Shown here piece after piece: positions 34,590 to 42,813 of a DNA stretch of 64,000 bases. This DNA is from Flagellimonas yonaguniensis (GTDB taxonomy: Bacteria; Bacteroidota; Bacteroidia; Flavobacteriales; Flavobacteriaceae), in NCBI RefSeq assembly GCF_029193885.1, contig NZ_JARFVB010000002.1, positions 62,001 through 126,000 of the forward strand, read 5' to 3'. The notes beneath the pieces are model-generated. The model saw only the letters and a list, made by a program, of their open reading frames with translations. It searched no databases and was not told the origin of the DNA. Numbering within the stretch: the first letter of the stretch is position 1; the number at the start of each line of letters is the position of its first letter. The translations under genes were made by a program, and so were the position numbers.

Positions 34590-37007
34590 ATGAAAAAATA
34601 TTTTTTGGCATTCTGGGCAGTATTCTCACTTAGCTTTGGACAAGCACAAGAAAAACTGACCTACCAAAAACCTTCCGAAGAAATACTTGAACTCGTAAAT
34701 GCACCCCTAGCCCCCAGTGTCTTATTATCTGATGACGGCAAATACATGATACTCCTCTATCGTGACTACTACAAGACAATAGCTGAATTGTCGGAAATAG
34801 AACTCAGATTGGCCGGTCTTCGGATCAATCCAAAAACCAACATTGGAAGCCGTACAAACTACTACAACAATATTATTGTAAAGAAAATTGGCGCTAAAGA
34901 GGGCTCCCAAGTAGAAGGGCTGTCCGAAACTCCTAGATTAGCTAACTTCAGTTGGTCTCCGGACCAATCCAAAATAGCGTTTACCAACACCACCTCCGAA
35001 GGAGTGGAGGTAATGGTTTTAAATCTGGAGAATGCCAAGGCAACCACCCTGACCGAAACCAATGTAAATGCCAATATGAGGGACATCATCAATTGGTTCA
35101 AGGATGGAAAGTCCATTTTGGTCAAAATGTTGCCCGGCGACAGAAAACCTTTGATCAATATTGATGAAGCTGTTCCTGAAGGCCCTACAATTTCCACAAA
35201 CGATGGTAAAAAAGCACAGAACAGGACATATCAAGATTTGTTGAAAAACCCCAATGATGAATTTAATTTTGAACAATTGGCACGCTCTGAACTTTATAAG
35301 GTACAGATGGACGGAAGCAAGACCAAATGGAAAAATGCCGATTTGTACACCAATATCAGTTTTTCACCTGATGGGGAGTATGTAATGACGGTAACATTGG
35401 ACAAGCCTTTCTCTTATTTGGTCCCCTACTATCGATTCCCCAATACCACAACTGTTTATAAAAAAGATGGAAGTAAGGTAAAAACAATATTGGAAGTACC
35501 GCTTATCGAAGATCTGCCCCAAGGGTTTATGGCCACAAGGACCGGTATGCGGAATATTGGTTGGAGGAACGACAAACCAGCGACTTTAACATACGTTGAA
35601 GCATTGGATGGGGGAGATCCGGAAAATGAGGTACCCTACCGTGATGAGATCTTTGAAATAAATGCTCCTTTTGATGGGGAAGGAAGGTCCATCTTAAAAA
35701 CCAAAAATAGATTCAGTTATATACAATGGGGAAATGATGATTTGGCCATAGCCCATGACCGTTGGTGGAACAATAGGAATACCAAAACCTATCTTTTTGA
35801 CCCCTCCAACCCAGAAGCCGGGGCCAAAATCATTGAAGATAGAAACTATCAAGATGTGTATAGTGATCCCGGTCGCTTTATTACCAAGAGAAATGAAAAT
35901 GGCAGTTGGGTTCTATCCTTGGACAAGAACAACAATGCTTATTTGATCGGGAATGGATATACAGAGGAAGGACAGTTCCCCTTTGTGGAAAAAATCGATT
36001 TGAAGAGCCTTAAAAAAACAAGGTTATATACTTCCAAATTGGAAGGGAAATTGGAAAACCTAATTGAATACGATCCAAAAAAGGACCAATTATTAGTACG
36101 TATTGAATCTGCCAACGAGTACCCAAACTACTATTACAAAAGTCTGGTAAAAAGAAGAGGGCCTGTTCAATTGACGGATTTTGACAATCCATATAAGAGC
36201 ATTCAAAATGTACATAAAGAAGTCATTACCTACAAAAGGGATGACGGATTGGAACTTTCTGGAACTTTATATCTTCCTGTTGGATACGACATGGAGAAGA
36301 AAGAAAAAATGCCCATGGTCCTATGGGCCTACCCAAGGGAATACAAGGACAAAAACAGTGCATCGCAAAATACCTCCAACCCCAATGAGTTTACCTATCC
36401 CTATTGGGGCTCACCCATATATTGGGTCACCAAAGGATATGTAGTGTTGGACGGGGCTGCCTTTCCCATAATTGGAGAAGGCGACGAACAACCCAACGAC
36501 ACTTTTAGAAGCCAACTTGTGGCCAATGCAAAAGCTGCAATTGATGCCGTGGACGATTTAGGGTATATTGATCGTAATCGTGTTGCAGTTGGAGGTCATA
36601 GTTATGGCGCATTCATGGTAGCAAATCTGCTTTCCCACTCTGATCTGTTTGCAGCAGGAATTGCAAGAAGTGGTGCCTATAATAGAACCCTTACTCCTTT
36701 TGGTTTCCAAAGTGAGGAAAGAAATTATTGGGAAGCCCCCGAAGTATACTATACCATGTCCCCCTTTATGCATGCCGATAAAATGAAAACACCATTATTA
36801 TTGATCCACGGTAAGGCCGACAACAATTCCGGGACATACCCTATGCAAAGCGAGCGCTATTTTAATGCCCTAAAAGGGTTGGGGGCAACCGTCCGTTTGG
36901 TTATGCTGCCAAAAGAAAGCCATGGTTATAGAGGCAAAGAGAGTATTCTCCACATGCTTTGGGAACAAGACCAATGGTTGGATAAATATGTGAAGCAGAA
37001 AAAGTAG
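34590..37007 (+). CDS. S9-family glutamyl endopeptidase, plastid CGEP-like
   Basis: 805 residues with a Sec signal (MKKYFLAFWAVFSLSFGQAQ), then a seven-bladed propeller region and a C-terminal alpha/beta hydrolase domain. The triad reads S671 in GGHSYGAF, D744 in GKADNNSG and H778 in ESHGY. ARSGAYNRTLTPFGFQ, MSPFMHADK and MQSERYFNALKG closely resemble the chloroplast glutamyl endopeptidase CGEP (S9D), suggesting cleavage after Glu. Exported, unlike cytoplasmic prolyl oligopeptidase. Upstream, 34521-34545 holds the palindromic cluster AAAAGT-TGT-ACTTTT and two near -7 boxes (TACTTTTT and TACTTTTA). Confidence 0.88.
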   Translation: MKKYFLAFWAVFSLSFGQAQEKLTYQKPSEEILELVNAPLAPSVLLSDDGKYMILLYRDYYKTIAELSEIELRLAGLRINPKTNIGSRTNYYNNIIVKKIGAKEGSQVEGLSETPRLANFSWSPDQSKIAFTNTTSEGVEVMVLNLENAKATTLTETNVNANMRDIINWFKDGKSILVKMLPGDRKPLINIDEAVPEGPTISTNDGKKAQNRTYQDLLKNPNDEFNFEQLARSELYKVQMDGSKTKWKNADLYTNISFSPDGEYVMTVTLDKPFSYLVPYYRFPNTTTVYKKDGSKVKTILEVPLIEDLPQGFMATRTGMRNIGWRNDKPATLTYVEALDGGDPENEVPYRDEIFEINAPFDGEGRSILKTKNRFSYIQWGNDDLAIAHDRWWNNRNTKTYLFDPSNPEAGAKIIEDRNYQDVYSDPGRFITKRNENGSWVLSLDKNNNAYLIGNGYTEEGQFPFVEKIDLKSLKKTRLYTSKLEGKLENLIEYDPKKDQLLVRIESANEYPNYYYKSLVKRRGPVQLTDFDNPYKSIQNVHKEVITYKRDDGLELSGTLYLPVGYDMEKKEKMPMVLWAYPREYKDKNSASQNTSNPNEFTYPYWGSPIYWVTKGYVVLDGAAFPIIGEGDEQPNDTFRSQLVANAKAAIDAVDDLGYIDRNRVAVGGHSYGAFMVANLLSHSDLFAAGIARSGAYNRTLTPFGFQSEERNYWEAPEVYYTMSPFMHADKMKTPLLLIHGKADNNSGTYPMQSERYFNALKGLGATVRLVMLPKESHGYRGKESILHMLWEQDQWLDKYVKQKK

Positions 37008-37029
37008 CCCCTTAAATATATATCTATCA

Positions 37030-37066
37030 AAAACCCCGTTCATTGATGCCATTGAACGGGGTTTTA
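37030..37066 (+). terminator. Terminator after the S9D peptidase gene
   Basis: AAAACCCCGTTCA (37030-37042) / TGAACGGGGTTTT (37053-37065), 13 bp perfect, loop 10 nt, followed by ATTG. The A/T-rich ends make it usable by the convergent ABC1 kinase gene as well. Confidence 0.9.
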
Positions 37067-37088
37067 TTGTAGTAGTTTCAACCAAAGG

Positions 37089-38399
37089 TCAATCCAAATA
37101 TTGCTGATAAGTATTCACGACCACATTAGCCTTGAGGTCGTGCAGTAAGTTATAAAGCCCAAAAAACGTACGGTTGATGTATAAAAAGTGTTTGGAACCC
37201 CGGTTGCCGTTCATTTTGCGGATTTGCTCATCCTTTGAATAGCGTTCACTGAGATTGGCAATTTTCGACCAGAAGCCTTCATCCCCAAAATCGAAAGTCT
37301 CTTTATGGAAAGGAGATGTGAAAATGGTCAGCATTTCTTTGAACAAGGCTTTGAAAAACTGTAATTCTTCTTCGGAATCTGTTGGTGTTAAAATCTCCAG
37401 TTCGTACAATCTCTCCATGAAAATTTTATCGTTGTTTATGTTTTCCTCTTTGGCCAATTCAAAATAGGGCACGTAGAAATCATCAGGGATTTGCTTGATG
37501 CAACCAAAATCGATTGCAATCAATTCGCCCTCCTCGCTCACCAAAAAGTTCCCTGGATGTGGGTCAGCATGTACACGCCTCAACTTATGGATTTGGAACA
37601 TATAAAAATCCCAAAGTGCCTGACCCAAAGTATTTCCAGATTCTACATCAAAATCGGTTTGGACAAATTCCCCCAGGTGGACACCTTCCATCCAGTCCAT
37701 GGTTAAAATACGTTCACTGGAAAGTTCTCGATAGTACTTTGGAAATCGCATGTTCGGAACTACGGAACAAGCTTTCGTTATCCCATCACTCTGCTCCAGC
37801 TCCAAAATATAATTGGTCTCTTCAACCAGTTTGTGCTCTACTTCCTTGAAATATTTTTCGGAATCCTTCCCTTTTAGATTGAACATTTTAATTGCCACGG
37901 GCTTTACCAATGCCAAATCACTACTGATACTTTCGGCAACGCCAGGATACTGGATTTTGACGGCCAACTTTTTTCCATCTTTCTCGGCACGGTGCACCTG
38001 ACCAATACTGGCAGCGTTCACGGAATCCTTTTCAAATTCATCAAAAATATCCTCTGGATACTTCCCTAAATATTTTTTAAAAGTCTTGCGCACCAAAGGT
38101 GCGGACAAAGGAGGTACCGAAAATTGGGAAAGGGAGAACTTTTCCACGTAGGCCCGTGGCAAAAGGTTCTTCTCCATACTGAGCATCTGTGCCACTTTTA
38201 GGGCACTTCCTTTCAAACTTTTAAGTCCATCGTAAATATCCTCAGCATTATCTTGGTCCAGGGTATCTTTGGAAGTTTGAGGATCTACGAGTTTTTTACC
38301 GTAATACTTTACATAGTTCCCTCCTATTCTGACCCCAGTTTTAACCAGCTTTCCAGCTCGCTCTATTTTTCCGGTGGGTATGGTATCCAAACTTTTCAT
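37089..38399 (-). CDS. ABC1/ADCK (UbiB/COQ8)-family atypical kinase
   Basis: 436 residues. The N-terminal helix holds SLKGSALKVAQMLSME, matching the KxGQ motif of COQ8/ADCK3 but with Ala replacing the Gly. The alanine-rich loop reads NAASIGQVHRAE, then catalytic HADPHPGNFL and metal-binding IDFGCI. Such proteins are linked to quinone synthesis or lipid handling in membranes. No quinone gene is adjacent. The next gene upstream (TetR-like, 5 nt away) is a frequent companion in flavobacteria and probably regulates the pair. Confidence 0.9.
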   Translation of the reverse strand: MKSLDTIPTGKIERAGKLVKTGVRIGGNYVKYYGKKLVDPQTSKDTLDQDNAEDIYDGLKSLKGSALKVAQMLSMEKNLLPRAYVEKFSLSQFSVPPLSAPLVRKTFKKYLGKYPEDIFDEFEKDSVNAASIGQVHRAEKDGKKLAVKIQYPGVAESISSDLALVKPVAIKMFNLKGKDSEKYFKEVEHKLVEETNYILELEQSDGITKACSVVPNMRFPKYYRELSSERILTMDWMEGVHLGEFVQTDFDVESGNTLGQALWDFYMFQIHKLRRVHADPHPGNFLVSEEGELIAIDFGCIKQIPDDFYVPYFELAKEENINNDKIFMERLYELEILTPTDSEEELQFFKALFKEMLTIFTSPFHKETFDFGDEGFWSKIANLSERYSKDEQIRKMNGNRGSKHFLYINRTFFGLYNLLHDLKANVVVNTYQQYLD

Positions 38400-38404
38400 T
38401 GGCC

Positions 38405-39061
38405 TTATGCGAATTTCTCTTTGTAAAGGAATTTTCCGAAGTCCACAATTTTTTCCAATGGTGTACTTTCAAAAATTTGAAAAACTGTCGTCACGGATTT
38501 TTCAATGGCGATATCGGTTTTTTCAAAACCTGGAGAGCTGTCTTCCATCCAAAATTTTAGGATGAACAAAAACTGTAACCAAGCACCTTCCGAAAACAAG
38601 GGTGCGTTGTATTTGAAGATTTTCATGTTTTTCTCCTCATTTCGCTCCTCTATCAAGGTAGAGGCGAAATCCTTGAACCTTTTATGCAGTCCTTTCAACT
38701 GGGCCAATCCTTCCAGAGAATACTTGTGCTCCTGCATGATGAACAGCACATAGCTCCTATTCAGGGTGAGGTTCTCAAAAAAGGTAAAGAAGAAGGTGAG
38801 CATCTTTTCCTCGTTGGTCATAGAGGGATATTGCTTATTCTTTTGCATTACCCCATAACTGTTGTCGAAGAATTTGTTCCAAATGGATTGTTGCAATGAT
38901 TCGAACGAACCAAAGAACCCATAGAATTCATCTTCCTTTATTTTGTTTTCCTTACAGAATTTGAATACTGAGCTTGGCACCTTTTCATTTTCCAATACAG
39001 ATTCCATATAAAGGCTTACAATTTTATCCTCGGTGATTTTGGATTTAGTAGTATTTGCCAT
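38405..39061 (-). CDS. TetR-like regulator paired with the ABC1 kinase
   Basis: 218 residues from the ATG at 39061; the longer ORF needs a TTG start at 39103. The N-terminal three-helix region (KITEDKIVSLYMESVLENEKVPSSVFKFCKENKIKEDEFYGFFGSFESLQQSIW) is a diverged TetR HTH, and the rest is a helical ligand domain. It is followed 5 nt later by the ABC1 kinase gene. A 14-bp inverted repeat 56 nt upstream of its start (39117-39148) is a candidate autoregulatory operator. The inducer is unknown. Confidence 0.75.
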   Translation of the reverse strand: MANTTKSKITEDKIVSLYMESVLENEKVPSSVFKFCKENKIKEDEFYGFFGSFESLQQSIWNKFFDNSYGVMQKNKQYPSMTNEEKMLTFFFTFFENLTLNRSYVLFIMQEHKYSLEGLAQLKGLHKRFKDFASTLIEERNEEKNMKIFKYNAPLFSEGAWLQFLFILKFWMEDSSPGFEKTDIAIEKSVTTVFQIFESTPLEKIVDFGKFLYKEKFA

Positions 39062-39116
39062 TTGGTATTTTTTTGAAGAGTTAAACAGGTCAGAATTGCG
39101 CAATCAAGCTTTTAAA

Positions 39117-39148
39117 GAAAATGCACTTTCTAGCGAAAGTGCATTTTC
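39117..39148. repeat. Perfect 14-bp inverted repeat, candidate operator
   Basis: GAAAATGCACTTTC (39117-39130), loop TAGC, GAAAGTGCATTTTC (39135-39148). No gene ends here on either strand and no T run follows, so a terminator role is unlikely. Position upstream of a TetR-like gene suits an operator. Confidence 0.7.
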
Positions 39149-39312
39149 ACAACCTAACCAATAAATAAACAAACTTGTTATAGTAGTACTATTTCATAGC
39201 AATTTTTAACCTATAACATATGTAAATATAACCATATTGTTTAATCTTTTTATAAATTAAATAAACAAAATTATGTTAAAATTGATGTCCATCCCTCAAA
39301 CCACCTTTCAAA

Positions 39313-39348
39313 TGTCAGTTTGTCAGATTTGACACTATGGTATTTTTT
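39313..39348 (+). promoter_or_regulatory. htpG promoter with TGTCAG repeats
   Basis: TGTCAG at 39313 and 39321 form direct repeats 8 nt apart, followed by an inverted TGACA at 39330. A TTG (39320-39322) inside this cluster lies 18 nt before TATTTTTT (39341-39348), one mismatch from TAnnTTTG. A regulator bound to the repeats would overlap the -33 element. Confidence 0.5.
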
Positions 39349-39386
39349 TTGACTAATCAGCAGTAAAAAGAATAAAAAACAAAACG

Positions 39387-41273
39387 ATGGCTACAGGTAA
39401 AATCAATGTTTCAGTAGAGAACATTTTTCCCTTGATCAAAAAATTTCTATACAGTGATCACGAAATCTTCTTAAGGGAACTTATTTCCAATGCTACGGAT
39501 GCAACTTTAAAACTAAAGCACCTTGCCTCCATTGGAGAGTCGAAAGTCGAATATACCAACCCGATGATTGAGGTCAAGGTGGACAAGGACAACAAGCGCA
39601 TCCATATTATTGACCAAGGAATAGGTATGACCGAGGAGGAAGTGAAAAAGTACATTAACGAAGTGGCTTTTTCGGGTGCCGAGGAATTCTTGGACAAATA
39701 CAAGGATGCCGGCAAAGATGCGGGCATCATCGGGCATTTTGGTCTTGGTTTCTACTCTGCCTTTATGGTGGCAGAGAAAGTGGAAATCATTACGAAAAGT
39801 CACAAAGAAGAGCCAGCAGTACATTGGAGCTGCGACGGTTCTCCTGAATTTTCCCTTGAACCTAGCGACAAAACGGAAAGGGGAACGGAAATTATCCTTC
39901 ACATTGCGGAGGATTCCACAGAATTTTTGGAAGATGCCAGAATCCGTGAACTTTTGGTCAAATACAATAAGTTCATGCCCATTCCGATCAAATTCGGAAC
40001 AAAAACGGAAACCCTTCCAAAACCAGAAGGTGCGAAAGAAGGTGATCCAGCACCGACCCAGGAGGTGGACGATATCATCAACAATCCGAATCCTGCATGG
40101 ACCAAACAGCCCACTGACCTAAGTGATGAGGATTACAAGAACTTTTATCGTGAACTATACCCCATGCAGTTCGAAGAACCCTTGTTCCATATCCATTTGA
40201 ACGTGGATTATCCGTTCAACTTAACGGGTATTTTGTATTTTCCAAAGTTGACGAACGACCTCAGTATCCAAAAGGATAAAATCCAATTGTACCAAAACCA
40301 AGTGTTCGTTACGGACAATGTAGAGGGAATTGTTCCCGAATTCTTGACGATGTTGAAAGGTGTGATAGATTCTCCGGACATCCCATTGAACGTGTCAAGA
40401 TCTTATCTTCAGGCTGATGGTGCCGTAAAGAAAATTTCTTCCTACATCACTAGAAAGGTAGCGGACAAATTGACTTCAATCTTCAAAAACAACCGTGAGG
40501 ATTTTGAACAGAAGTGGAACGACATCAAAGTGGTAATTGAATACGGAATGCTGTCCGAAGATAAATTCTTTGACAAAGCGGACAAATTTGCACTCTACCC
40601 AACCGTTGATGGCGACTACTATACATTTGAAGAGTTGGAAGCCAAGATAAAGGACAATCAGACCGACAAGGATGATAAATTGGTCGTGTTGTATGCTTCG
40701 GACAAAGAAGCGCAGCACAGCTACATTGGAGCTACCCAGAAAAAGGGTTATGAAATCCTCTTGTTGGATTCCCCAATTGTGCCGCACCTGATGCAAAAAT
40801 TGGAAACTTCCAAAGAGAACCTGTCCTTTGTGCGAGTGGATGCCGACCACGTGGATAACCTTATCAAAAAAGAGGATACGGCCATTTCCAAATTGTCCGA
40901 AGAGGAAAAAGACAGCCTAAAGGCTGATTTGGAAAAAGTAATTTCCAATAAGGGATATACTATTCAGATGGAGGCCATGGAGAGCAGTGCTTCACCGTTC
41001 ATCATTACAGAGCCTGAGTTTATGCGCCGCATGAAGGAAATGCAGCAAACCGGTGGCGGTGGCATGTTCGGCATGGGCAATATGCCGGATATGTACAACC
41101 TTATCGTTAACACCAATCACGAATTGGTAAGCGAAATCTTGAATACCAAGACCGCGAAGAAACGTGAAAGGCTGATCAATCAATCTTTGGATTTGGCACG
41201 CCTGTCCAAAGGACTGCTGAAAGGTGAAGAGCTTACGAACTTTATTGCCCGAAGCTATGATATGATCAAATAA
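39387..41273 (+). CDS. htpG: Molecular chaperone HtpG (bacterial Hsp90)
   Basis: 628 residues, full length. The GHKL ATPase domain begins SVENIFPLIKKFLYSDHEIFLRELISNATDA and contains DQGIGMT and GHFGLGFYSAFMV (lid/nucleotide site). The middle domain (FPKLTNDLSIQKDKIQLYQNQVFV, SRSYLQ) and a C-terminal dimerisation domain follow. A short PAPTQEVDD insertion near residue 215 is typical of Bacteroidetes Hsp90. Stress chaperone of the cytoplasm; its promoter carries repeats that could be a heat-shock control site. Confidence 0.96.
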   Translation: MATGKINVSVENIFPLIKKFLYSDHEIFLRELISNATDATLKLKHLASIGESKVEYTNPMIEVKVDKDNKRIHIIDQGIGMTEEEVKKYINEVAFSGAEEFLDKYKDAGKDAGIIGHFGLGFYSAFMVAEKVEIITKSHKEEPAVHWSCDGSPEFSLEPSDKTERGTEIILHIAEDSTEFLEDARIRELLVKYNKFMPIPIKFGTKTETLPKPEGAKEGDPAPTQEVDDIINNPNPAWTKQPTDLSDEDYKNFYRELYPMQFEEPLFHIHLNVDYPFNLTGILYFPKLTNDLSIQKDKIQLYQNQVFVTDNVEGIVPEFLTMLKGVIDSPDIPLNVSRSYLQADGAVKKISSYITRKVADKLTSIFKNNREDFEQKWNDIKVVIEYGMLSEDKFFDKADKFALYPTVDGDYYTFEELEAKIKDNQTDKDDKLVVLYASDKEAQHSYIGATQKKGYEILLLDSPIVPHLMQKLETSKENLSFVRVDADHVDNLIKKEDTAISKLSEEEKDSLKADLEKVISNKGYTIQMEAMESSASPFIITEPEFMRRMKEMQQTGGGGMFGMGNMPDMYNLIVNTNHELVSEILNTKTAKKRERLINQSLDLARLSKGLLKGEELTNFIARSYDMIK

Positions 41274-41297
41274 GATCATTCAAAATAAATTATTGGT

Positions 41298-41332
41298 AAA
41301 GGCAGGCCTTATGGTCTGCCTTTCTTATTTTT
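41298..41332 (+). terminator. Terminator of htpG
   Basis: AAAGGCAGGCC (41298-41308) / GGTCTGCCTTT (41313-41323), loop TTAT, one G-T wobble, then a T-rich tail. It ends 8 nt before the next plus-strand gene. Confidence 0.85.
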
Positions 41333-41339
41333 AAGGCTA

Positions 41340-41699
41340 ATGGAAACTCCTTGGCACCTTTACATAATGGCGGGAATGTACATCGTTGCAGGAATCATGC
41401 ACTTTGTAAAACCTAAAATGTACATGCGCATCATGCCCTTGTATCTTCCGAATCACAGGCTTTTGGTCTATATAAGTGGTATTGCAGAAATTATATTGGG
41501 GATAGGCGTTTGTTTCGATGCTACCCGAAAACTGAGCACATTCGGTATCATTTTAATATTGGGGGTGTTTCTATCGGTACATTTCTACATGCTTTCGGGC
41601 GAGAAAGCATCTGCCGGTATTCCCAAATGGATATTGATTCTTCGGATTCCCCTGCAATTCTTTTTGATGTATTGGGCGTATTACTATGCCCATATCTAA
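41340..41699 (+). CDS. DoxX-like small membrane protein
   Basis: 119 residues, four membrane helices (IMAGMYIVAGIMHFVKP, LLVYISGIAEIILGIGVCF, FGIILILGVFLSVHFYM, LILRIPLQFFLMYWAYY). MHFVKPKMYMRIMP is the DoxX/YphA-type loop. Function unknown; homologues are often annotated as DoxX-like or hypothetical. It lies behind the htpG terminator, so it probably has its own weak promoter within that short gap, or is expressed by read-through. Its stop overlaps the convergent anti-sigma gene by 4 nt. Confidence 0.75.
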   Translation: METPWHLYIMAGMYIVAGIMHFVKPKMYMRIMPLYLPNHRLLVYISGIAEIILGIGVCFDATRKLSTFGIILILGVFLSVHFYMLSGEKASAGIPKWILILRIPLQFFLMYWAYYYAHI

Positions 41700-42106
41700 A
41701 AAGCTGTTTTGTCCATTTGCTTTTTCAACCAAGGGACTTGGGCAAAAAACAGTAGCCCAAAGGATAGGAAAGCATATACCGTTACTTTAGAAGAAGTGTA
41801 TCCTTCCATCCAGCTCCAATCAGTATGGAATAAAGCCTCTATGTTCAGGTTTTTAAACCAACCCTGGCCACTATCGAGCCCCACTTGAGATCCAATTAAA
41901 ATAAGTAAAGCAACAAAAATAATAAAGGCAACCGACAATACCTTACCAGATACGATGGGTTTATATTGAAACACTTCATTGGGGGTATCAGCTTCCAATT
42001 TGTGCAGCACATGCTGGGTAAAATCAACAGAAGGGGACTCCAATGGGGCTTCTTCCATGAGTTTATCGATAAAAGCTTCCAGTTTTTTATCTTCTAGTTC
42101 ATCCAT
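41696..42106 (-). CDS. Candidate membrane anti-sigma factor
   Basis: 136 residues. An acidic cytoplasmic N-terminus (about 1-55, MDELEDKKLEAFIDKLMEEAPLE) precedes two membrane helices (about 55-74 and 108-126). There is no HxxxCxxC zinc motif. It overlaps the end of the ECF sigma gene by 8 nt, which is the usual position of an anti-sigma factor, and the N-terminus is long enough to hold the sigma. The assignment rests on position and topology only. Confidence 0.65.
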   Translation of the reverse strand: MDELEDKKLEAFIDKLMEEAPLESPSVDFTQHVLHKLEADTPNEVFQYKPIVSGKVLSVAFIIFVALLILIGSQVGLDSGQGWFKNLNIEALFHTDWSWMEGYTSSKVTVYAFLSFGLLFFAQVPWLKKQMDKTAF

Positions 42107-42677
42107 TGCTTTGCAATATTTCTTTGTTCACATTCTTTTCCACAACACTAGCCAATCGTTTTCTGGCCCTGAACAACCTTACCTTCAGCGTATTTACGGG
42201 AAGGTTGGTCGCTTTCTCCATTTCTTGCAGGTTCTTTTCCTCAAGATAAAACAACGTGAGGACTCCTGCATCTTCTGCCGACAATTGTGACAAACATTGA
42301 CCAATTACTTCACTCCGTTCGGTCTCCATCATTTTTTGAAGGGCCGTATCCAAATCCGCATAGGCAATTTGATCAATATGTTCCAAATCGGTATGGATTC
42401 TTTTCTTTTTCATCCTTTTAATCCTATCCAAACACGTGTTATAGGTAATTCTATACATCCAAGTGGACAGTTTGGAATCGCCTTTAAAACTTGACAAAGA
42501 TTTATATACCTTAATAAATACGTCTTGAGACACTTCTTCGGCCTCCTCCCTATTGCCCAACATCCTAATGGATAGCGTAAAGACCAAATCCTTATAACTA
42601 TCCACCAAATTGGAGAACGCGCGGGTATTGCCCCTGCGTATTTCCGAAATGAGTTGTTGTTCCTTGTTGGTCAGCAT
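42099..42677 (-). CDS. ECF-type RNA polymerase sigma factor
   Basis: 192 residues. Region 2 (about 25-95) contains DLVFTLSIRMLGNREEAEEVSQDVFIKVYKSL and region 4 (about 125-185) LSAEDAGVLTLFYLEEKNLQEMEKATNLPVNTLKVRLFRARKRL. Regions 1.1 and 3 are absent, as in ECF (group IV) sigmas. The gene is followed by a membrane protein that may hold it inactive. Its own upstream region has a GTAACCT-N15-CGTC promoter, and so does the divergent DUF6249 gene, so it probably drives both. Confidence 0.9.
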   Translation of the reverse strand: MLTNKEQQLISEIRRGNTRAFSNLVDSYKDLVFTLSIRMLGNREEAEEVSQDVFIKVYKSLSSFKGDSKLSTWMYRITYNTCLDRIKRMKKKRIHTDLEHIDQIAYADLDTALQKMMETERSEVIGQCLSQLSAEDAGVLTLFYLEEKNLQEMEKATNLPVNTLKVRLFRARKRLASVVEKNVNKEILQSNG

Positions 42678-42686
42678 TGTTCATTG

Positions 42687-42712
42687 GACGCCAAAAGTTC
42701 CTTTTAGGTTAC
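42687..42712 (-). promoter_or_regulatory. ECF-type promoter of the sigma/anti-sigma operon
   Basis: Minus strand: GTAACCT (42712-42706), 15-nt spacer, CGTC (42690-42687). It ends 9 nt before the sigma ATG, so the leader would be almost absent. Same element and spacing as on the divergent side. Confidence 0.65.
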
Positions 42713-42738
42713 ATTTAAAATAATATTTATAAAATTAT

Positions 42739-42764
42739 GTAACCTGATTCAAAAAACGGTCGTC
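42739..42764 (+). promoter_or_regulatory. ECF-type promoter of the DUF6249 gene
   Basis: GTAACCT (42739-42745), 15-nt spacer, CGTC (42761-42764), then a leader of about 40 nt to the ATG at 42814. The -35 element is the mirror of the one on the other strand. Confidence 0.65.
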
Positions 42765-42813
42765 ATAGGTTATGAACAAATAAATTACGAATAATCATTA
42801 AAAACGAACAGTT

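Larger units (their letters stand above)
39062..39386. other. Divergent promoter region of the TetR-like gene and htpG
   Basis: 325 bases, AT-rich, no ORF. It contains the perfect 14-bp inverted repeat at 39117-39148 and, 170 nt further, the TGTCAG direct repeats and htpG promoter at 39313-39348. I found no exact -7 box for the minus-strand TetR-like gene. Confidence 0.65.
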
